Assembly: GCF_016680995.1 (NCBI RefSeq)
Contig: NZ_JAEQMG010000068.1
Coordinates: 1-50,194 of the forward strand
Reading direction: 5' to 3'
From: Ruminococcus difficilis
Lineage (GTDB): Bacteria; Bacillota_A; Clostridia; Oscillospirales; Acutalibacteraceae
DNA: 50,194 nucleotides
Shown here: positions 10,656-18,256 of the stretch, one piece after another
Layout of the letters: each line of letters begins with the position of its first letter
Position numbering within the stretch: the first letter of the stretch is position 1
Notes under the pieces: generated by a model
Seen by the model: the letters and a program-made list of their open reading frames with translations, nothing else
The model's database searches: none
Told to the model about the DNA's origin: nothing
Made by a program: the position numbers and the translations under genes

Positions 10656-11467
10656 TATTGCAGCTCGTTCAGCCGGTTTGTTATTTCCGCTGCAAGCTCG
10701 GCGTAATCCTCCTGCGGAAGATATCCGTTGTCGCGGCGGAATTTCAGCTCGTCAAGCTCTTCCTCAAGTTCTCTGCGCTCGCGGAGGTTCTTTTTGACGG
10801 TCTGCTTCTCGCTGAAACCGCGGAACACCTCTGAAAACGACTGCGTTTTATTTACCAAGCCGTAAATGAGAGTGCCGATAAATACCGCGAACAGCGCACC
10901 GTAGGTGATGATGTCGGCAGGCTCGAGCGGAATTGAATACACGTTGTGCTGATATATGTAGTTGAACAGCAGGTTCGTGTGACAGAAAAGGAGGACTGCC
11001 GACGCAGGGATAAGCAGCGGCTTTGACGGCAATCCCTTTATCGCGGCGGCAACGATAACCCCGCACGCCGCGATGAATAAAATGTACCTTGCTATCAGAA
11101 AAACAGAGTCGGAAGAAGTTATGCTGTCCAAGCCGTTGCTTGTATAGAAGGGAATTTGCTGAAAAACAACAACGGCAGCGATCGCCTTCTGAATTGCCGC
11201 GAGCACGAAAGCCGCCGGCAAAAGGAATACTCCCGCCTTTGTTTCGCGAAAGAAAAAGATATACAGCGAAAAGATAAGGCACGGCAGAACCGGAAATACT
11301 ATATAACGCAAATAAAACCATATCATGCCGAAGCCACCCTGCGCGTTCTGCGCTGAGCCAAAGCCTGATGTGAAGAAAATAACAGAGATACAGGCAAGAA
11401 ATCCAAGCAGCGAGATCGCCGCGCATATCATAACGGGCGCCTTGCCCCGCATAATTTGTTTTTCCAT
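10655..11467 (-). CDS. Multi-pass membrane protein with SHOCT-like tail
   Basis: 270 residues of unknown function. About six or seven hydrophobic helices occupy residues 10-215, followed by a charged coiled segment (KKNLRERRELEEELDEL). The short C-terminal motif LKFRRDNGYLPQEDYAELAAEI resembles the SHOCT short helical domain often found at the ends of membrane or oligomerising proteins. The start ATG has GAAAGGAG upstream with a very short leader. The promoter region is unusual: it carries a perfect-phase 43-base tandem duplication (see the repeat entry), giving two copies of the same promoter. The gene stands alone and faces the transketolase terminator. Confidence 0.82.
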   Translation of the reverse strand: MEKQIMRGKAPVMICAAISLLGFLACISVIFFTSGFGSAQNAQGGFGMIWFYLRYIVFPVLPCLIFSLYIFFFRETKAGVFLLPAAFVLAAIQKAIAAVVVFQQIPFYTSNGLDSITSSDSVFLIARYILFIAACGVIVAAAIKGLPSKPLLIPASAVLLFCHTNLLFNYIYQHNVYSIPLEPADIITYGALFAVFIGTLIYGLVNKTQSFSEVFRGFSEKQTVKKNLRERRELEEELDELKFRRDNGYLPQEDYAELAAEITNRLNELQ

Positions 11468-11476
11468 AGAAATTCT

Positions 11477-11562
11477 CCTTTCGGATTAAATTATAGCACA
11501 AATTTTTCATAATACAAGACCTTTCGTATTAAATTATAGCACAAATTTTTCATAATACAAGA
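11477..11562 (-). repeat. 43-bp tandem duplication carrying two copies of a promoter
   Basis: Bases 11477-11519 and 11520-11562 are identical at 42 of 43 positions (G/T difference at 11484/11527). Each copy holds, on the minus strand, TTGTAT and TATAAT with a 16-base spacer (-10 boxes at 11495-11490 and 11538-11533). Each copy also ends in CGAAAGG, the start of the Shine-Dalgarno region of the membrane protein gene. Confidence 0.92.
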
Positions 11563-11583
11563 TATAAGAAAGAGGTGTAACAA

Positions 11584-12873
11584 ATGGCTGTATCAACACA
11601 AAAAACACTGAGAAATCAGGTGATGTATCAGGTGTTCGTCCGCAATTTCAGCGACGAAGGCACCTTCGCCGCGGTTCAGAGCCGCCTTGACGAGATAAAA
11701 GCCCTCGGCACGGATATCATCTGGTTCATGCCTATCCACCCGATCGGCAGGCAGGCGCGGAAGGGTACTCTCGGCTCGCCCTACGCGATAAGCGACTACC
11801 GCGAGGTCAACCCCGAGTTCGGCAGCATGTCGGACTTCAAGAGCCTTGTCGGCGCGATCCACGGAAAGGGCATGAAGTGCATCATCGACGTGGTCTATAA
11901 CCACACCTCGCCCGACTCCGTTCTGAGCCAAAAGCACCCCGAGTGGTTCTATCACCGTCCCGACGGCAGCTTTGGCAACCGCGTCGGCGACTGGACGGAT
12001 ATCATCGACCTCGATTACTCGAACCGCGAGCTATGGGACTACCAGATCGAAACGCTCAAGTTCTGGGCAGGCATCGTCGACGGCTTCCGCTGCGACGTCG
12101 CGCCGCTGATTCCGCTCGAGTTCTGGCTAAAGGCGCGCGAGGAGGTCGAAACGGTACGCGAGGGCTGCATCTGGCTCAGCGAGTCCGTCGAACCCGGCTT
12201 CATTACATATATGCGCGGACGCGGAATGACCGCGCTGTCTGATTCAGAAATTTTTCAGGCGTTCGACATGGCGTACGACTACGACGTCTACGGCGCGATG
12301 AAAGCATACCTCGACGGCAGCGGCAGTCTTGAAGCCTACGCCGACGCGCTCAACCGTCAGGAGTACACCTTCCCCGACAACTACGTCAAGCTCCGCTTCC
12401 TCGAGAACCACGACCAGCCGCGCGCGAGGTTCCTGATTCCCGACGAAAACAGGCTCAGGGCATGGACGGCGTTCCTCTTCTTCCAGAAGGGCATGACGCT
12501 CATCTACAACGGACAGGAAAAGGCTGTCGCGCACGCGCCGTCGCTCTTTGACCGCGACACCGTCAGGTGGAACGCGGCGGAGAGCATTGATTTAACCAGA
12601 TACATCGCGCGCCTGTCAGATATAAAGCGCGACCCGGTATTTGCCGACTGCTCCTACACCGTCACCGCGCCCTCGGAGGACACCCTCGTCGCGCTCAGAG
12701 AGCATGACGGCAGAAAAATGCTCGGCGTATTTCCTCTCAGGGGCGAGGGCGGTTTGGTTCGCGTCGAGTTTGAGGACGGCGTTTATGAGAACCTTATCAG
12801 CGGCGAGGCTGTCGAGGTGTTCCGCGGAATGCTCAGCTCGAACGGCCTGCCCGTGATCCTGCGCAACTTCTGA
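11584..12873 (+). CDS. Cytoplasmic GH13 alpha-amylase-family enzyme
   Basis: Glycoside hydrolase family 13 enzyme acting on alpha-glucans or malto-oligosaccharides. It has no signal peptide, so it probably works on imported oligosaccharides or glycogen. The TIM-barrel signatures are in order: DVVYNH (region I), GFRCDVA with nucleophile Asp171, WLSES with the acid/base Glu200, and FLENHDQ with Asp277. The 429-residue length fits a barrel plus a small C-terminal beta domain. The ribosome binding site is GAGG 9 bases before the ATG. A drug/metabolite transporter gene starts one base after its stop. Substrate specificity is not readable from the sequence. Its promoter would lie in or next to the duplicated 43-base region, where only a weak plus-strand -10 (CATAAT, 11551-11556) is visible. 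Confidence 0.92.
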   Translation: MAVSTQKTLRNQVMYQVFVRNFSDEGTFAAVQSRLDEIKALGTDIIWFMPIHPIGRQARKGTLGSPYAISDYREVNPEFGSMSDFKSLVGAIHGKGMKCIIDVVYNHTSPDSVLSQKHPEWFYHRPDGSFGNRVGDWTDIIDLDYSNRELWDYQIETLKFWAGIVDGFRCDVAPLIPLEFWLKAREEVETVREGCIWLSESVEPGFITYMRGRGMTALSDSEIFQAFDMAYDYDVYGAMKAYLDGSGSLEAYADALNRQEYTFPDNYVKLRFLENHDQPRARFLIPDENRLRAWTAFLFFQKGMTLIYNGQEKAVAHAPSLFDRDTVRWNAAESIDLTRYIARLSDIKRDPVFADCSYTVTAPSEDTLVALREHDGRKMLGVFPLRGEGGLVRVEFEDGVYENLISGEAVEVFRGMLSSNGLPVILRNF

Positions 12874-12874
12874 T

Positions 12875-13801
12875 ATGAAGGGATTTCTTCGAACAAAAAC
12901 CGCCGCCGTGCTGCTCTCTGTGTTCTGCACCCTGCTCTGGGGCACGGCGTTTCCGTTCATAAAGCTCGGATATTCGGCGTTCGGAGTGGCTGACGGCGAC
13001 GTCGGCGCAATGCTGCTCTTCGCGGGCTGCCGGTTCTTCCTCGCGGGGCTGATGGTGCTGCCCGTCACCGCCTTGCAGCATACGCGCGTCCTTCCGAAGA
13101 AAGCCGACGTGCTCCCGATCGTGACCCTCGGTCTTGTGCTGACGGCGGGTCAGTACTTTTTCACCTACATCGGGCTGGGCTTCACGAGCGGCGCGAATAC
13201 CTCGATAATCACCGCCTGCGCGTCGTTTCTGACCGTCCTCGCCGCGCCGGTATTCTTCCGCTCGGACAGGCTGACCGTTCTCAAAATCCTCGGCTGCGTC
13301 CTCGGCTTCGGCGGCGTGCTCGTGATGAATCAGGGCGGCGGCGTGTCGGGCGATACGCTCTTCGGCGACAGTATGATTTTCATTTCGACCGCCTGCGCGG
13401 CGGCAGGCAACCTGCTCTCAAAGAAGGTCGCAAGCGGACGGAATCCGCTGACCGTGACGGCGTGGCAGCTCCTTGCCGGCGGTGGTCTGCTGGCAGTCGC
13501 CGGACTGATTTGGGGCGGCAGGCTGAACTTCTCGAGCCTGCAGGGTGTGGCGATACTTCTGTGGCTTTCGTTTGTGTCGGCTGCGGCGTTCAGCGTATGG
13601 ACTGCGCTGCTCAAGCACCACCCCGCGAGCAAGATCTCGGTCTACACGCTGCTGATACCCGTTTTCGGCACCGCGCTCTCGGGAATGCTGCTCGGCGAAG
13701 CTGTATTTAAAATAGAAACACTACTCGCGCTGCTGCTGATAGCGGCGGGAATAGTGCTTGTAAATATTACAATCAAAGCGAAAGGAGAAGGTCATGATTA
13801 A
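12875..13801 (+). CDS. EamA/DMT-family membrane transporter
   Basis: Ten-helix permease of the drug/metabolite transporter superfamily (308 residues, two EamA repeats). Visible hallmarks are LLWGTAFPFIKLGY in helix 1, RFFLAGLMVLP in helix 2, a GLGFTSGANTSIITACA segment at the end of the first repeat, and LLKHHPASKISVYTLLIPV near the end of the second. Substrates of this family range from amino acids to metabolites and cannot be called here. It starts one base after the GH13 stop, so it is translationally coupled to that gene. Its last codons overlap the ribosome binding site and start of the HAD stump at 13794. Confidence 0.92.
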   Translation: MKGFLRTKTAAVLLSVFCTLLWGTAFPFIKLGYSAFGVADGDVGAMLLFAGCRFFLAGLMVLPVTALQHTRVLPKKADVLPIVTLGLVLTAGQYFFTYIGLGFTSGANTSIITACASFLTVLAAPVFFRSDRLTVLKILGCVLGFGGVLVMNQGGGVSGDTLFGDSMIFISTACAAAGNLLSKKVASGRNPLTVTAWQLLAGGGLLAVAGLIWGGRLNFSSLQGVAILLWLSFVSAAAFSVWTALLKHHPASKISVYTLLIPVFGTALSGMLLGEAVFKIETLLALLLIAAGIVLVNITIKAKGEGHD

Positions 13802-13922
13802 AGGTATTCTCACTGATATGGACGGTCCGGGAAGCCCGGCGGCAGAATCGCGGACTATACCGCGCCGTAATAGCAATGCCGCGCGTTTACGCGGGAGAGG
13901 TTCCGAAAGGAGAAAAGCATGA
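13794..13922 (+). pseudogene. Stump of a second HAD phosphatase gene
   Basis: A 42-codon frame with its own GAAAGGAGAA ribosome binding site starts MIKGILTDMDG. Nine of its 11 first residues match the start of the real HAD gene 125 bases downstream (MIKGVLSDMDG), including the catalytic D-x-D motif I. The DNA copies differ mainly at third codon positions, which suggests an old paralogue rather than a fresh duplication. After the first 11 codons the frame runs into Arg/Ala-rich sequence unlike any HAD protein and stops, overlapping the ATG of the intact gene by two bases. I read it as a deleted HAD gene of which only the initiation region survives. It may still act as a coupled upstream frame. 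Confidence 0.75.
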
Positions 13923-14566
13923 TTAAAGGCGTTTTGTCCGATATGGACGGTGTTATCCTCGACAGTGAAAAGCTATATGTCCGCTTCTGGTGCGAGGCGG
14001 GTCAGGCGTGCGGCTTCCCGATGGAGCGAAAGCACGCGCTCGGTATCCGCTCAATGGCGCGACCCTACGCGATCGAAAAATTACAGGGCTGGTTCGGTGA
14101 GAGCTTCGACTACGACGAGGTGCGAAACAAGCGTATCGAGCTGATGAACGCCTATGTCGACGTCCACGGCATCGAGCCTAAGCCCCAAGCGGAGTATCTT
14201 CTTTCCTATTTAAAAGAAAAGGGAATAAAGGTCGCACTCGCGACGGCAACCGCGAAGCCCCTCGCCGAGAAGTACCTCGAGCGCGTCGGACTGCTGAAAT
14301 ATTTCGACGCGGTAGCAAGCGCGAAGCAGGTCGAGCACGGCAAGCCTGCGCCCGATATCTATATATATGCCGCGAGCCTCCTCGGCCTGAAGCCCGAAGA
14401 GTGCATAGCCCTCGAGGACTCGCCGAACGGGATACGCTCGGCTCACGCGGCAGGCTGCAAAACGGTCATGGTGCCCGACCTCGACGGCGCGGCGGAGGAG
14501 ATAAAGCCGCTGCTGTACGACATCGCTGACGGACTGGCTGACGTCGTGAGGATAGTTGAAAATTGA
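13919..14566 (+). CDS. HAD-superfamily hydrolase, beta-phosphoglucomutase-like
   Basis: Small cytoplasmic phosphatase or phosphomutase of HAD subfamily I, 215 residues. Motif I is DMDGVILDS (nucleophile Asp8, acid/base Asp10), motif II is a Thr in LATATAKP, motif III is Lys in HGKPAPDIY, and motif IV is LEDSPNG. The helical cap lies at about residues 15-85. The substrate is probably a sugar phosphate, given the GH13 enzyme upstream. The ribosome binding site AAAGGAG is well placed. The last three codons fall in an AT-rich repeat tract (GAAAATTGA units), so the C-terminal end may have been altered by it. A hairpin terminator follows. Confidence 0.93.
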   Translation: MIKGVLSDMDGVILDSEKLYVRFWCEAGQACGFPMERKHALGIRSMARPYAIEKLQGWFGESFDYDEVRNKRIELMNAYVDVHGIEPKPQAEYLLSYLKEKGIKVALATATAKPLAEKYLERVGLLKYFDAVASAKQVEHGKPAPDIYIYAASLLGLKPEECIALEDSPNGIRSAHAAGCKTVMVPDLDGAAEEIKPLLYDIADGLADVVRIVEN

Positions 14567-14593
14567 AAATGAAAAATTGAAAATTAAAGAGAG

Positions 14594-14620
14594 AAACGCC
14601 CGATGGTACATCGGGCGTTT
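14594..14620 (+). terminator. Hairpin terminator after the HAD gene
   Basis: A 12-bp perfect stem (14594-14605 with 14609-14620) has a 3-base loop. The stem ends in TTT but the following T-run is poor. Confidence 0.7.
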
Positions 14621-14806
14621 CCTGTCTGTAAAAAATGAGGGGTACAATTACGTGCCTCTGTGCCGGCACGTATTGAGGAGGGTAGAACAATATACTCGAC
14701 GGTTGCGGTTCCGTCTTTTGAGTACGCTTTTATTAAACTATATCAATATGAAAACTGTGTGAATTCTGGTTGAAACCTCGCTGAAAAAATTTTTTTCAAA
14801 AAAGTC
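14621..14806. other. Intergenic stretch with two hairpins upstream of lexA
   Basis: No gene is seen. It holds a 10-base palindrome GTGCCGGCAC inside a wider ACGTGC/GCACGT inverted repeat near 14650-14671. A second hairpin pairs TACTCGACGG (14693-14702) with CCGTC (14711-14715) and GAGTA (14720-14724), with a four-base bulge. Their role is unknown. Confidence 0.5.
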
Positions 14807-14846
14807 AAAACAAATGTTTGATTTTTCCGAAAACCTGTGTTACAAT
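14807..14846 (+). promoter_or_regulatory. lexA promoter with candidate LexA box
   Basis: AAAACAAATGTTTG (14807-14820) fits the Gram-positive LexA box CGAAC-RNRY-GTTYG at every defined position except the first two. It overlaps the -35 element TTGATT (14818-14823). After a 17-base spacer comes TACAAT (14841-14846). This arrangement is expected for lexA autorepression. Confidence 0.75.
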
Positions 14847-14870
14847 ATAGTCGGAAAGGTGTGTGCGCTT

Positions 14871-15458
14871 ATGAAAACACTCAGTAAAAGTCAATCGAAG
14901 ATACTCGAATACCTCCGCGAATGCTCCGACAGCGGAAGGGTACCCTCTGTGCGTGAAATCTGCGACTACACGGGACTCAGCTCGACCTCGACGGTGCACC
15001 ATCACCTCAAGGCTCTCGAGGAAAAGGGGCTGATTATCCGCGAGCACGGCGTTAACCGCTGCATTCAGATCGCGGGCGAGGAGAAGAGCGCCAGTGTGCC
15101 CGTCCTCGGCAAGGTCGCTGCGGGCATTCCCATCACCGCTATCCAGGACATTGAGTTCTACGTGCCCGTGCCCGAGCAGCTCAAGCGCGGCAGAGAGCTC
15201 TTTGCGCTCAGAGTACAGGGCGAGAGTATGATCAACGCGGGCATTCTCGACGGAGATATCGTGATCGTCCACCGCACGCCCGTCGCCGAGAACGGCGAGA
15301 TCGTCGTCGCGATGGTAGAGGACAGCGCCACCGTCAAGCGTTTTTACAAGGAAAACGGCTGCTTCCGCCTGCAGCCCGAAAACGACAGCTTCGAGCCGAT
15401 CATCGTCGACGAGGTAGTTCTGCTCGGCAAGGTCGTTTCACTCATCAGAAATTACTAA
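14871..15458 (+). CDS. lexA: LexA, SOS response repressor
   Basis: Represses DNA-damage genes and cleaves itself when activated by RecA filaments. ATG 14871 is chosen because GGAAAGG (14853-14859) precedes it; a longer in-frame start at 14814 lies upstream of the promoter -10 and cannot be used. The 195-residue protein has an N-terminal winged helix (residues 1-65, with VPSVREICDYTGLSSTSTVHHH), a cleavage site Ala84-Gly85 in GKVAAGIP, and the Ser119 (QGESM) and Lys156 (TVKRF) catalytic dyad. All key residues are present, so it should be a functional, cleavable LexA. A LexA-box-like operator overlaps its own promoter. The next gene follows 12 bases later. Confidence 0.97.
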   Translation: MKTLSKSQSKILEYLRECSDSGRVPSVREICDYTGLSSTSTVHHHLKALEEKGLIIREHGVNRCIQIAGEEKSASVPVLGKVAAGIPITAIQDIEFYVPVPEQLKRGRELFALRVQGESMINAGILDGDIVIVHRTPVAENGEIVVAMVEDSATVKRFYKENGCFRLQPENDSFEPIIVDEVVLLGKVVSLIRNY

Positions 15459-15470
15459 GGAGAGATAGAT

Positions 15471-16040
15471 TTGAGCACCGTTTGCGTTTTCGGTTCCTCT
15501 AGCGAGGCGATCGACAGACGATATCTTGACGCCGCGTACTCTCTCGGCGCGGCGATATGCAGACGCGGCGAGGGTATGATCTTCGGCGCGGGAAAGTACG
15601 GGATCATGGGAGCTGCTGCGCGCGGCTATATTTCAGAGGGAGGCGTTCCGACGGGAGTCAGCCCGTATTTCTTCAGGGAGAGGAATGTCCTGCTCGAGGA
15701 GTGCAATCTTGTTTTCACCGACTCAATGCGCGAGCGCAAGGCGTACATGGAGGACAACTCCGACGCGTTTGTCATCTGCGCGGGCGGCATCGGCACCTTC
15801 GAGGAGTTTTTCGAGGTGCTGACCCTCAAGCAGCTCGGCAGGCACAAAAAGCCGATCGTTATCTACAACCTTCTGGGTTGCTACGACGGGCTGATCGAGC
15901 TCATGGAGAACGCTATCCGCGGCAAATTTCTCTCTGAGGACACCAGAAGCCTTTACTCGGTCGTCGAAACCGAGGAAGAGGTCTTTGAGATCATCGACGG
16001 CTACACGGCTGTCGAGTACGACAAATACGGAGGCAGATGA
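15471..16040 (+). CDS. LOG-family (TIGR00730) nucleotide hydrolase
   Basis: Rossmann-like protein of the lysine decarboxylase-like/LOG family (189 residues), whose characterised members release free base from nucleoside 5'-monophosphates. Motifs are the N-terminal VCVFGSSS, the GAGKYGIMGAAARG loop and AGGIGTFEEFFE, the counterpart of the PGGxGTxxE signature with Ala in place of Pro. It uses a TTG start, placed 6 bases after AAGGAGA. It sits between lexA and a 57-residue Cys-rich gene, probably in one operon. The exact substrate in this organism is unknown. Confidence 0.88.
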   Translation: MSTVCVFGSSSEAIDRRYLDAAYSLGAAICRRGEGMIFGAGKYGIMGAAARGYISEGGVPTGVSPYFFRERNVLLEECNLVFTDSMRERKAYMEDNSDAFVICAGGIGTFEEFFEVLTLKQLGRHKKPIVIYNLLGCYDGLIELMENAIRGKFLSEDTRSLYSVVETEEEVFEIIDGYTAVEYDKYGGR

Positions 16041-16213
16041 TGGCTGATTGCTGCGAACAGTGCGCGCACTACGTTGCCGACGAAGAGTTCGGCGACTACT
16101 GCTCGGTCAATCTTGACGAGGACGAGATGGAGCGCTTCCTCACCCAGAGCGTAAAGGGCTGCCATTACTTTCAGCTCTACGACGAGTACAAGATCGTGCA
16201 AAAACAAAATTAA
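16040..16213 (+). CDS. Small Cys-rich acidic protein (57 residues)
   Basis: Short gene starting at 16040, the last base of the previous stop codon, with GGAGG 6 bases upstream. The product starts MADCCEQCAHYV and has five cysteines (4, 5, 8, 21, 41), an acidic centre (NLDEDEMERF) and a C-terminal DEYKIVQKQN. This pattern matches a family of about 60-residue proteins widespread in Clostridia and annotated as a domain of unknown function (I recall DUF6472, unverified). The Cys spacing suggests metal binding. It is part of the lexA/LOG transcription unit. Confidence 0.85.
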   Translation: MADCCEQCAHYVADEEFGDYCSVNLDEDEMERFLTQSVKGCHYFQLYDEYKIVQKQN

Positions 16214-16515
16214 TAATTCATTGCCCGTCCCGCAAAGGGGCGGCGTTATTTGAAAGGTACATCTTGGATTTTGACCGCTGCACGCGGAAATCCATGTTTT
16301 CAGGTATGTATTTTCAGCGGTTCCGGGATTATCTTCCGCACAGCACAATTTGCCCTGAAAACCTGACATTCCGCCCTTCGCGCAGTATTAATCAAAAATC
16401 AATTAATAACGGAGGAAATTGGCGTTTAAACTGCACAAAGCAAATGTGATGTTTTTGTGAATGCATACAAAACTGTACTTTTTGTCGATAAATGATGAAA
16501 AAAGGAGTGTCTGCA
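16214..16515 (+). other. Leader region of the TasA-like locus
   Basis: About 300 bases without a convincing gene. A weak terminator-like stem (GCC-CGTCCC with GGGGCG-GC, 16223-16244) ends the previous unit. A 9-base perfect inverted repeat, GTTTTCAGG (16296-16304) and CCTGAAAAC (16354-16362), could form a long stem-loop. A 13-codon TTG frame with a good GGAGG (16411-16415) runs 16419-16460, but it is too short to call. No clear sigma-A promoter was found. Confidence 0.5.
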
Positions 16516-17328
16516 ATGGGTGTTTTCAAAAAGGCAGCCGAGAAGCTGACGAGTGAAAAAATGAGCTCAAAAAGCCGCAGGAGGCTGATTGTGTTCATTG
16601 CGATCATCACGCTTCTCTCGATGACCACCTCGACCGTCGCGTGGTTCACGATCAATACCTTCGCGGGTGTAGACACACTTGACGTACATATCAGCGTTGC
16701 TGTTCAGCTCAAGGTCGCCATGCACGACTACGGCACCGATCTCAGCAAGTACGGCAAGGTCATTACAAACGAGATGATCGACGAGTTCTTAGCGGGCGAC
16801 AACACAAAGCTCGCGGATACCGTGCTCGACCCCGTGACCTCAAACGACGGCACGCGCTTTACAAACAAGAGCGGCGCCGAGCGTCAGAGAAACAAAAAGA
16901 GCTTCCTCGAGTTTGATTGTTATTTCATCGCGACCGAGGACATGTGGGTTCATCTCACCACCGAGGACGCCGATGACCAGAGAGACACCGGCACAAAGGT
17001 TTCGTCGGATTCCCCGTCGCCGAAGAATCAGGTCGTAAGCTGCACGCGCGTGAGCTACACCACCGAATCAAACGGCACCGCGACCTACGAGCCGAACAAG
17101 GGCGCGGCGGTGACAAGACTGAGCACCTTTGATCTGCCGAGCGGCACGATGGTATATTCCGACGGCACAAGGCTTTTCCACCTCGACGAGATGAAGCCCA
17201 AGAAAGTGACGATCCGCCTTTGGATCGAGGGCGAGGATCCTCAGTGCAACGACGACGTTCAGGAGGCCGACCTCAAGGTTCAGATGAGCTTCGTCGGAAC
17301 CGACAACAACAACGTACCGATTTCTTAA
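16516..17328 (+). CDS. TasA/CalY-like secreted protein 1 (SipW-type signal)
   Basis: First subunit gene of the fibre-like locus, 270 residues. The start at 16516 is set by AAAGGAG (16499-16505); the in-frame ATG at 16492 precedes that site. A basic N-terminus (SSKSRRR) is followed by a hydrophobic core (residues 23-40) and the aromatic motif VAWFT typical of SipW-dependent signal regions. The mature part is beta-rich and carries, near the C-terminus, LWIEGEDPQCNDDV, a motif repeated in most members of this locus. TasA-family proteins polymerise into extracellular fibres, and that role is inferred here from the signal type, the neighbours and the shared motif. Sequence outside the signal and motif regions is not closely similar to its neighbours. 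Confidence 0.78.
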   Translation: MGVFKKAAEKLTSEKMSSKSRRRLIVFIAIITLLSMTTSTVAWFTINTFAGVDTLDVHISVAVQLKVAMHDYGTDLSKYGKVITNEMIDEFLAGDNTKLADTVLDPVTSNDGTRFTNKSGAERQRNKKSFLEFDCYFIATEDMWVHLTTEDADDQRDTGTKVSSDSPSPKNQVVSCTRVSYTTESNGTATYEPNKGAAVTRLSTFDLPSGTMVYSDGTRLFHLDEMKPKKVTIRLWIEGEDPQCNDDVQEADLKVQMSFVGTDNNNVPIS

Positions 17329-17368
17329 GGCTGGGCATTTTCAAGACTAAACCTTTGGAGTGATAACA

Positions 17369-18256
17369 TTGTTCGGAAAAAAGAAAACGAAAGGTGAACA
17401 ACCCATAACTCCTGAGGAGTTAGGCAGGCTGAATGATAAACAGACCCAGAACCCGACGATCCGCAAGTACCACGTGGCAACGGATTCGGCGCAGATCATG
17501 GGACTGAAAAAGAGAAGGAAGATTCTCGGAATAATCCTCGGCGCAGTCACCGCGGTGCTTGCGATACTGTTCATCATTTCGATGCTTGTTACAAAGTGGG
17601 GCGACCTCGTAATCGAGATCGACCGTCCCGCTGTAGCCAAGGGCTTCACCCTCAGCGAATCGAAGGATTTCGAGAGCAAGAGCGTGAGTCTCAGCGCGAA
17701 GCAGGCGCTCGACGTTACCAACATCACCTACAACTGGCTGCCCACCGACCTCGATACCTCAAAGGACGGCGAGCACAACGGCGAGAACTACGTAGCCTAT
17801 ACCTTCTATCTGCGCAACGACGGCGAGGAAGCGATCGACTACGACGCGGTGCTCGACGTCACGGGAGTAGCGAAGTCAGCCGACGAGGCGGTTCGCGTGA
17901 TGGTCTACAAGAACGGCGAGCCGAGCATCTACGCTAAGGGCAAGTACGACGACCGCGAGCAGCCGGAGACCGACGCGACGAAGTTCGAGAGCGACACAGT
18001 AGTCATGAGCGCGAAGTCGACGGACTTCAAGGCCGGCGACGTTGACAAGTACACAATCGTCATCTGGATCGAGGGCAACGACTCGGAGTGTATCGACGAT
18101 ATCCGCGACGGCTACGTAAGAATGAGAATGCTCTTCAAGCTCGACGACCCCGACGCTACCCGGAGCCCGTTCGGCGACTACTACAACAACGGCAAGCTCG
18201 TGGACGACACGAAGAACTACAACGAGGGTCAGGGTATCGGAACGGATACAAAGTAA
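17369..18256 (+). CDS. Membrane-anchored TasA-like protein, possible fibre anchor
   Basis: 295 residues, predicted start TTG 17369 with GGAG 9 bases upstream (a GTG at 17360 overlaps that site). Unlike its neighbours it has a cytoplasmic N-terminal tail of about 50 residues (FGKKKTKGEQPITPEEL...), then KKRRK and a single hydrophobic helix (about residues 52-77). No WF motif follows the helix, so it is likely not cleaved. The outside part is beta-rich and contains the family motif IWIEGNDSECIDDI. An uncut member with the same C-terminal motif would suit a base that tethers a fibre to the membrane. That role is inferred only. The gene is 40 bases after the first subunit gene. Confidence 0.75.
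   Translation: MFGKKKTKGEQPITPEELGRLNDKQTQNPTIRKYHVATDSAQIMGLKKRRKILGIILGAVTAVLAILFIISMLVTKWGDLVIEIDRPAVAKGFTLSESKDFESKSVSLSAKQALDVTNITYNWLPTDLDTSKDGEHNGENYVAYTFYLRNDGEEAIDYDAVLDVTGVAKSADEAVRVMVYKNGEPSIYAKGKYDDREQPETDATKFESDTVVMSAKSTDFKAGDVDKYTIVIWIEGNDSECIDDIRDGYVRMRMLFKLDDPDATRSPFGDYYNNGKLVDDTKNYNEGQGIGTDTK

Noticed and set aside
14814..14870. Longer LexA start at 14814
   Set aside because: It would begin upstream of the promoter -10 element and lacks a ribosome binding site.
16419..16460. 13-codon TTG frame with a good ribosome binding site
   Set aside because: Too short and not similar to anything; mentioned only as part of the leader.
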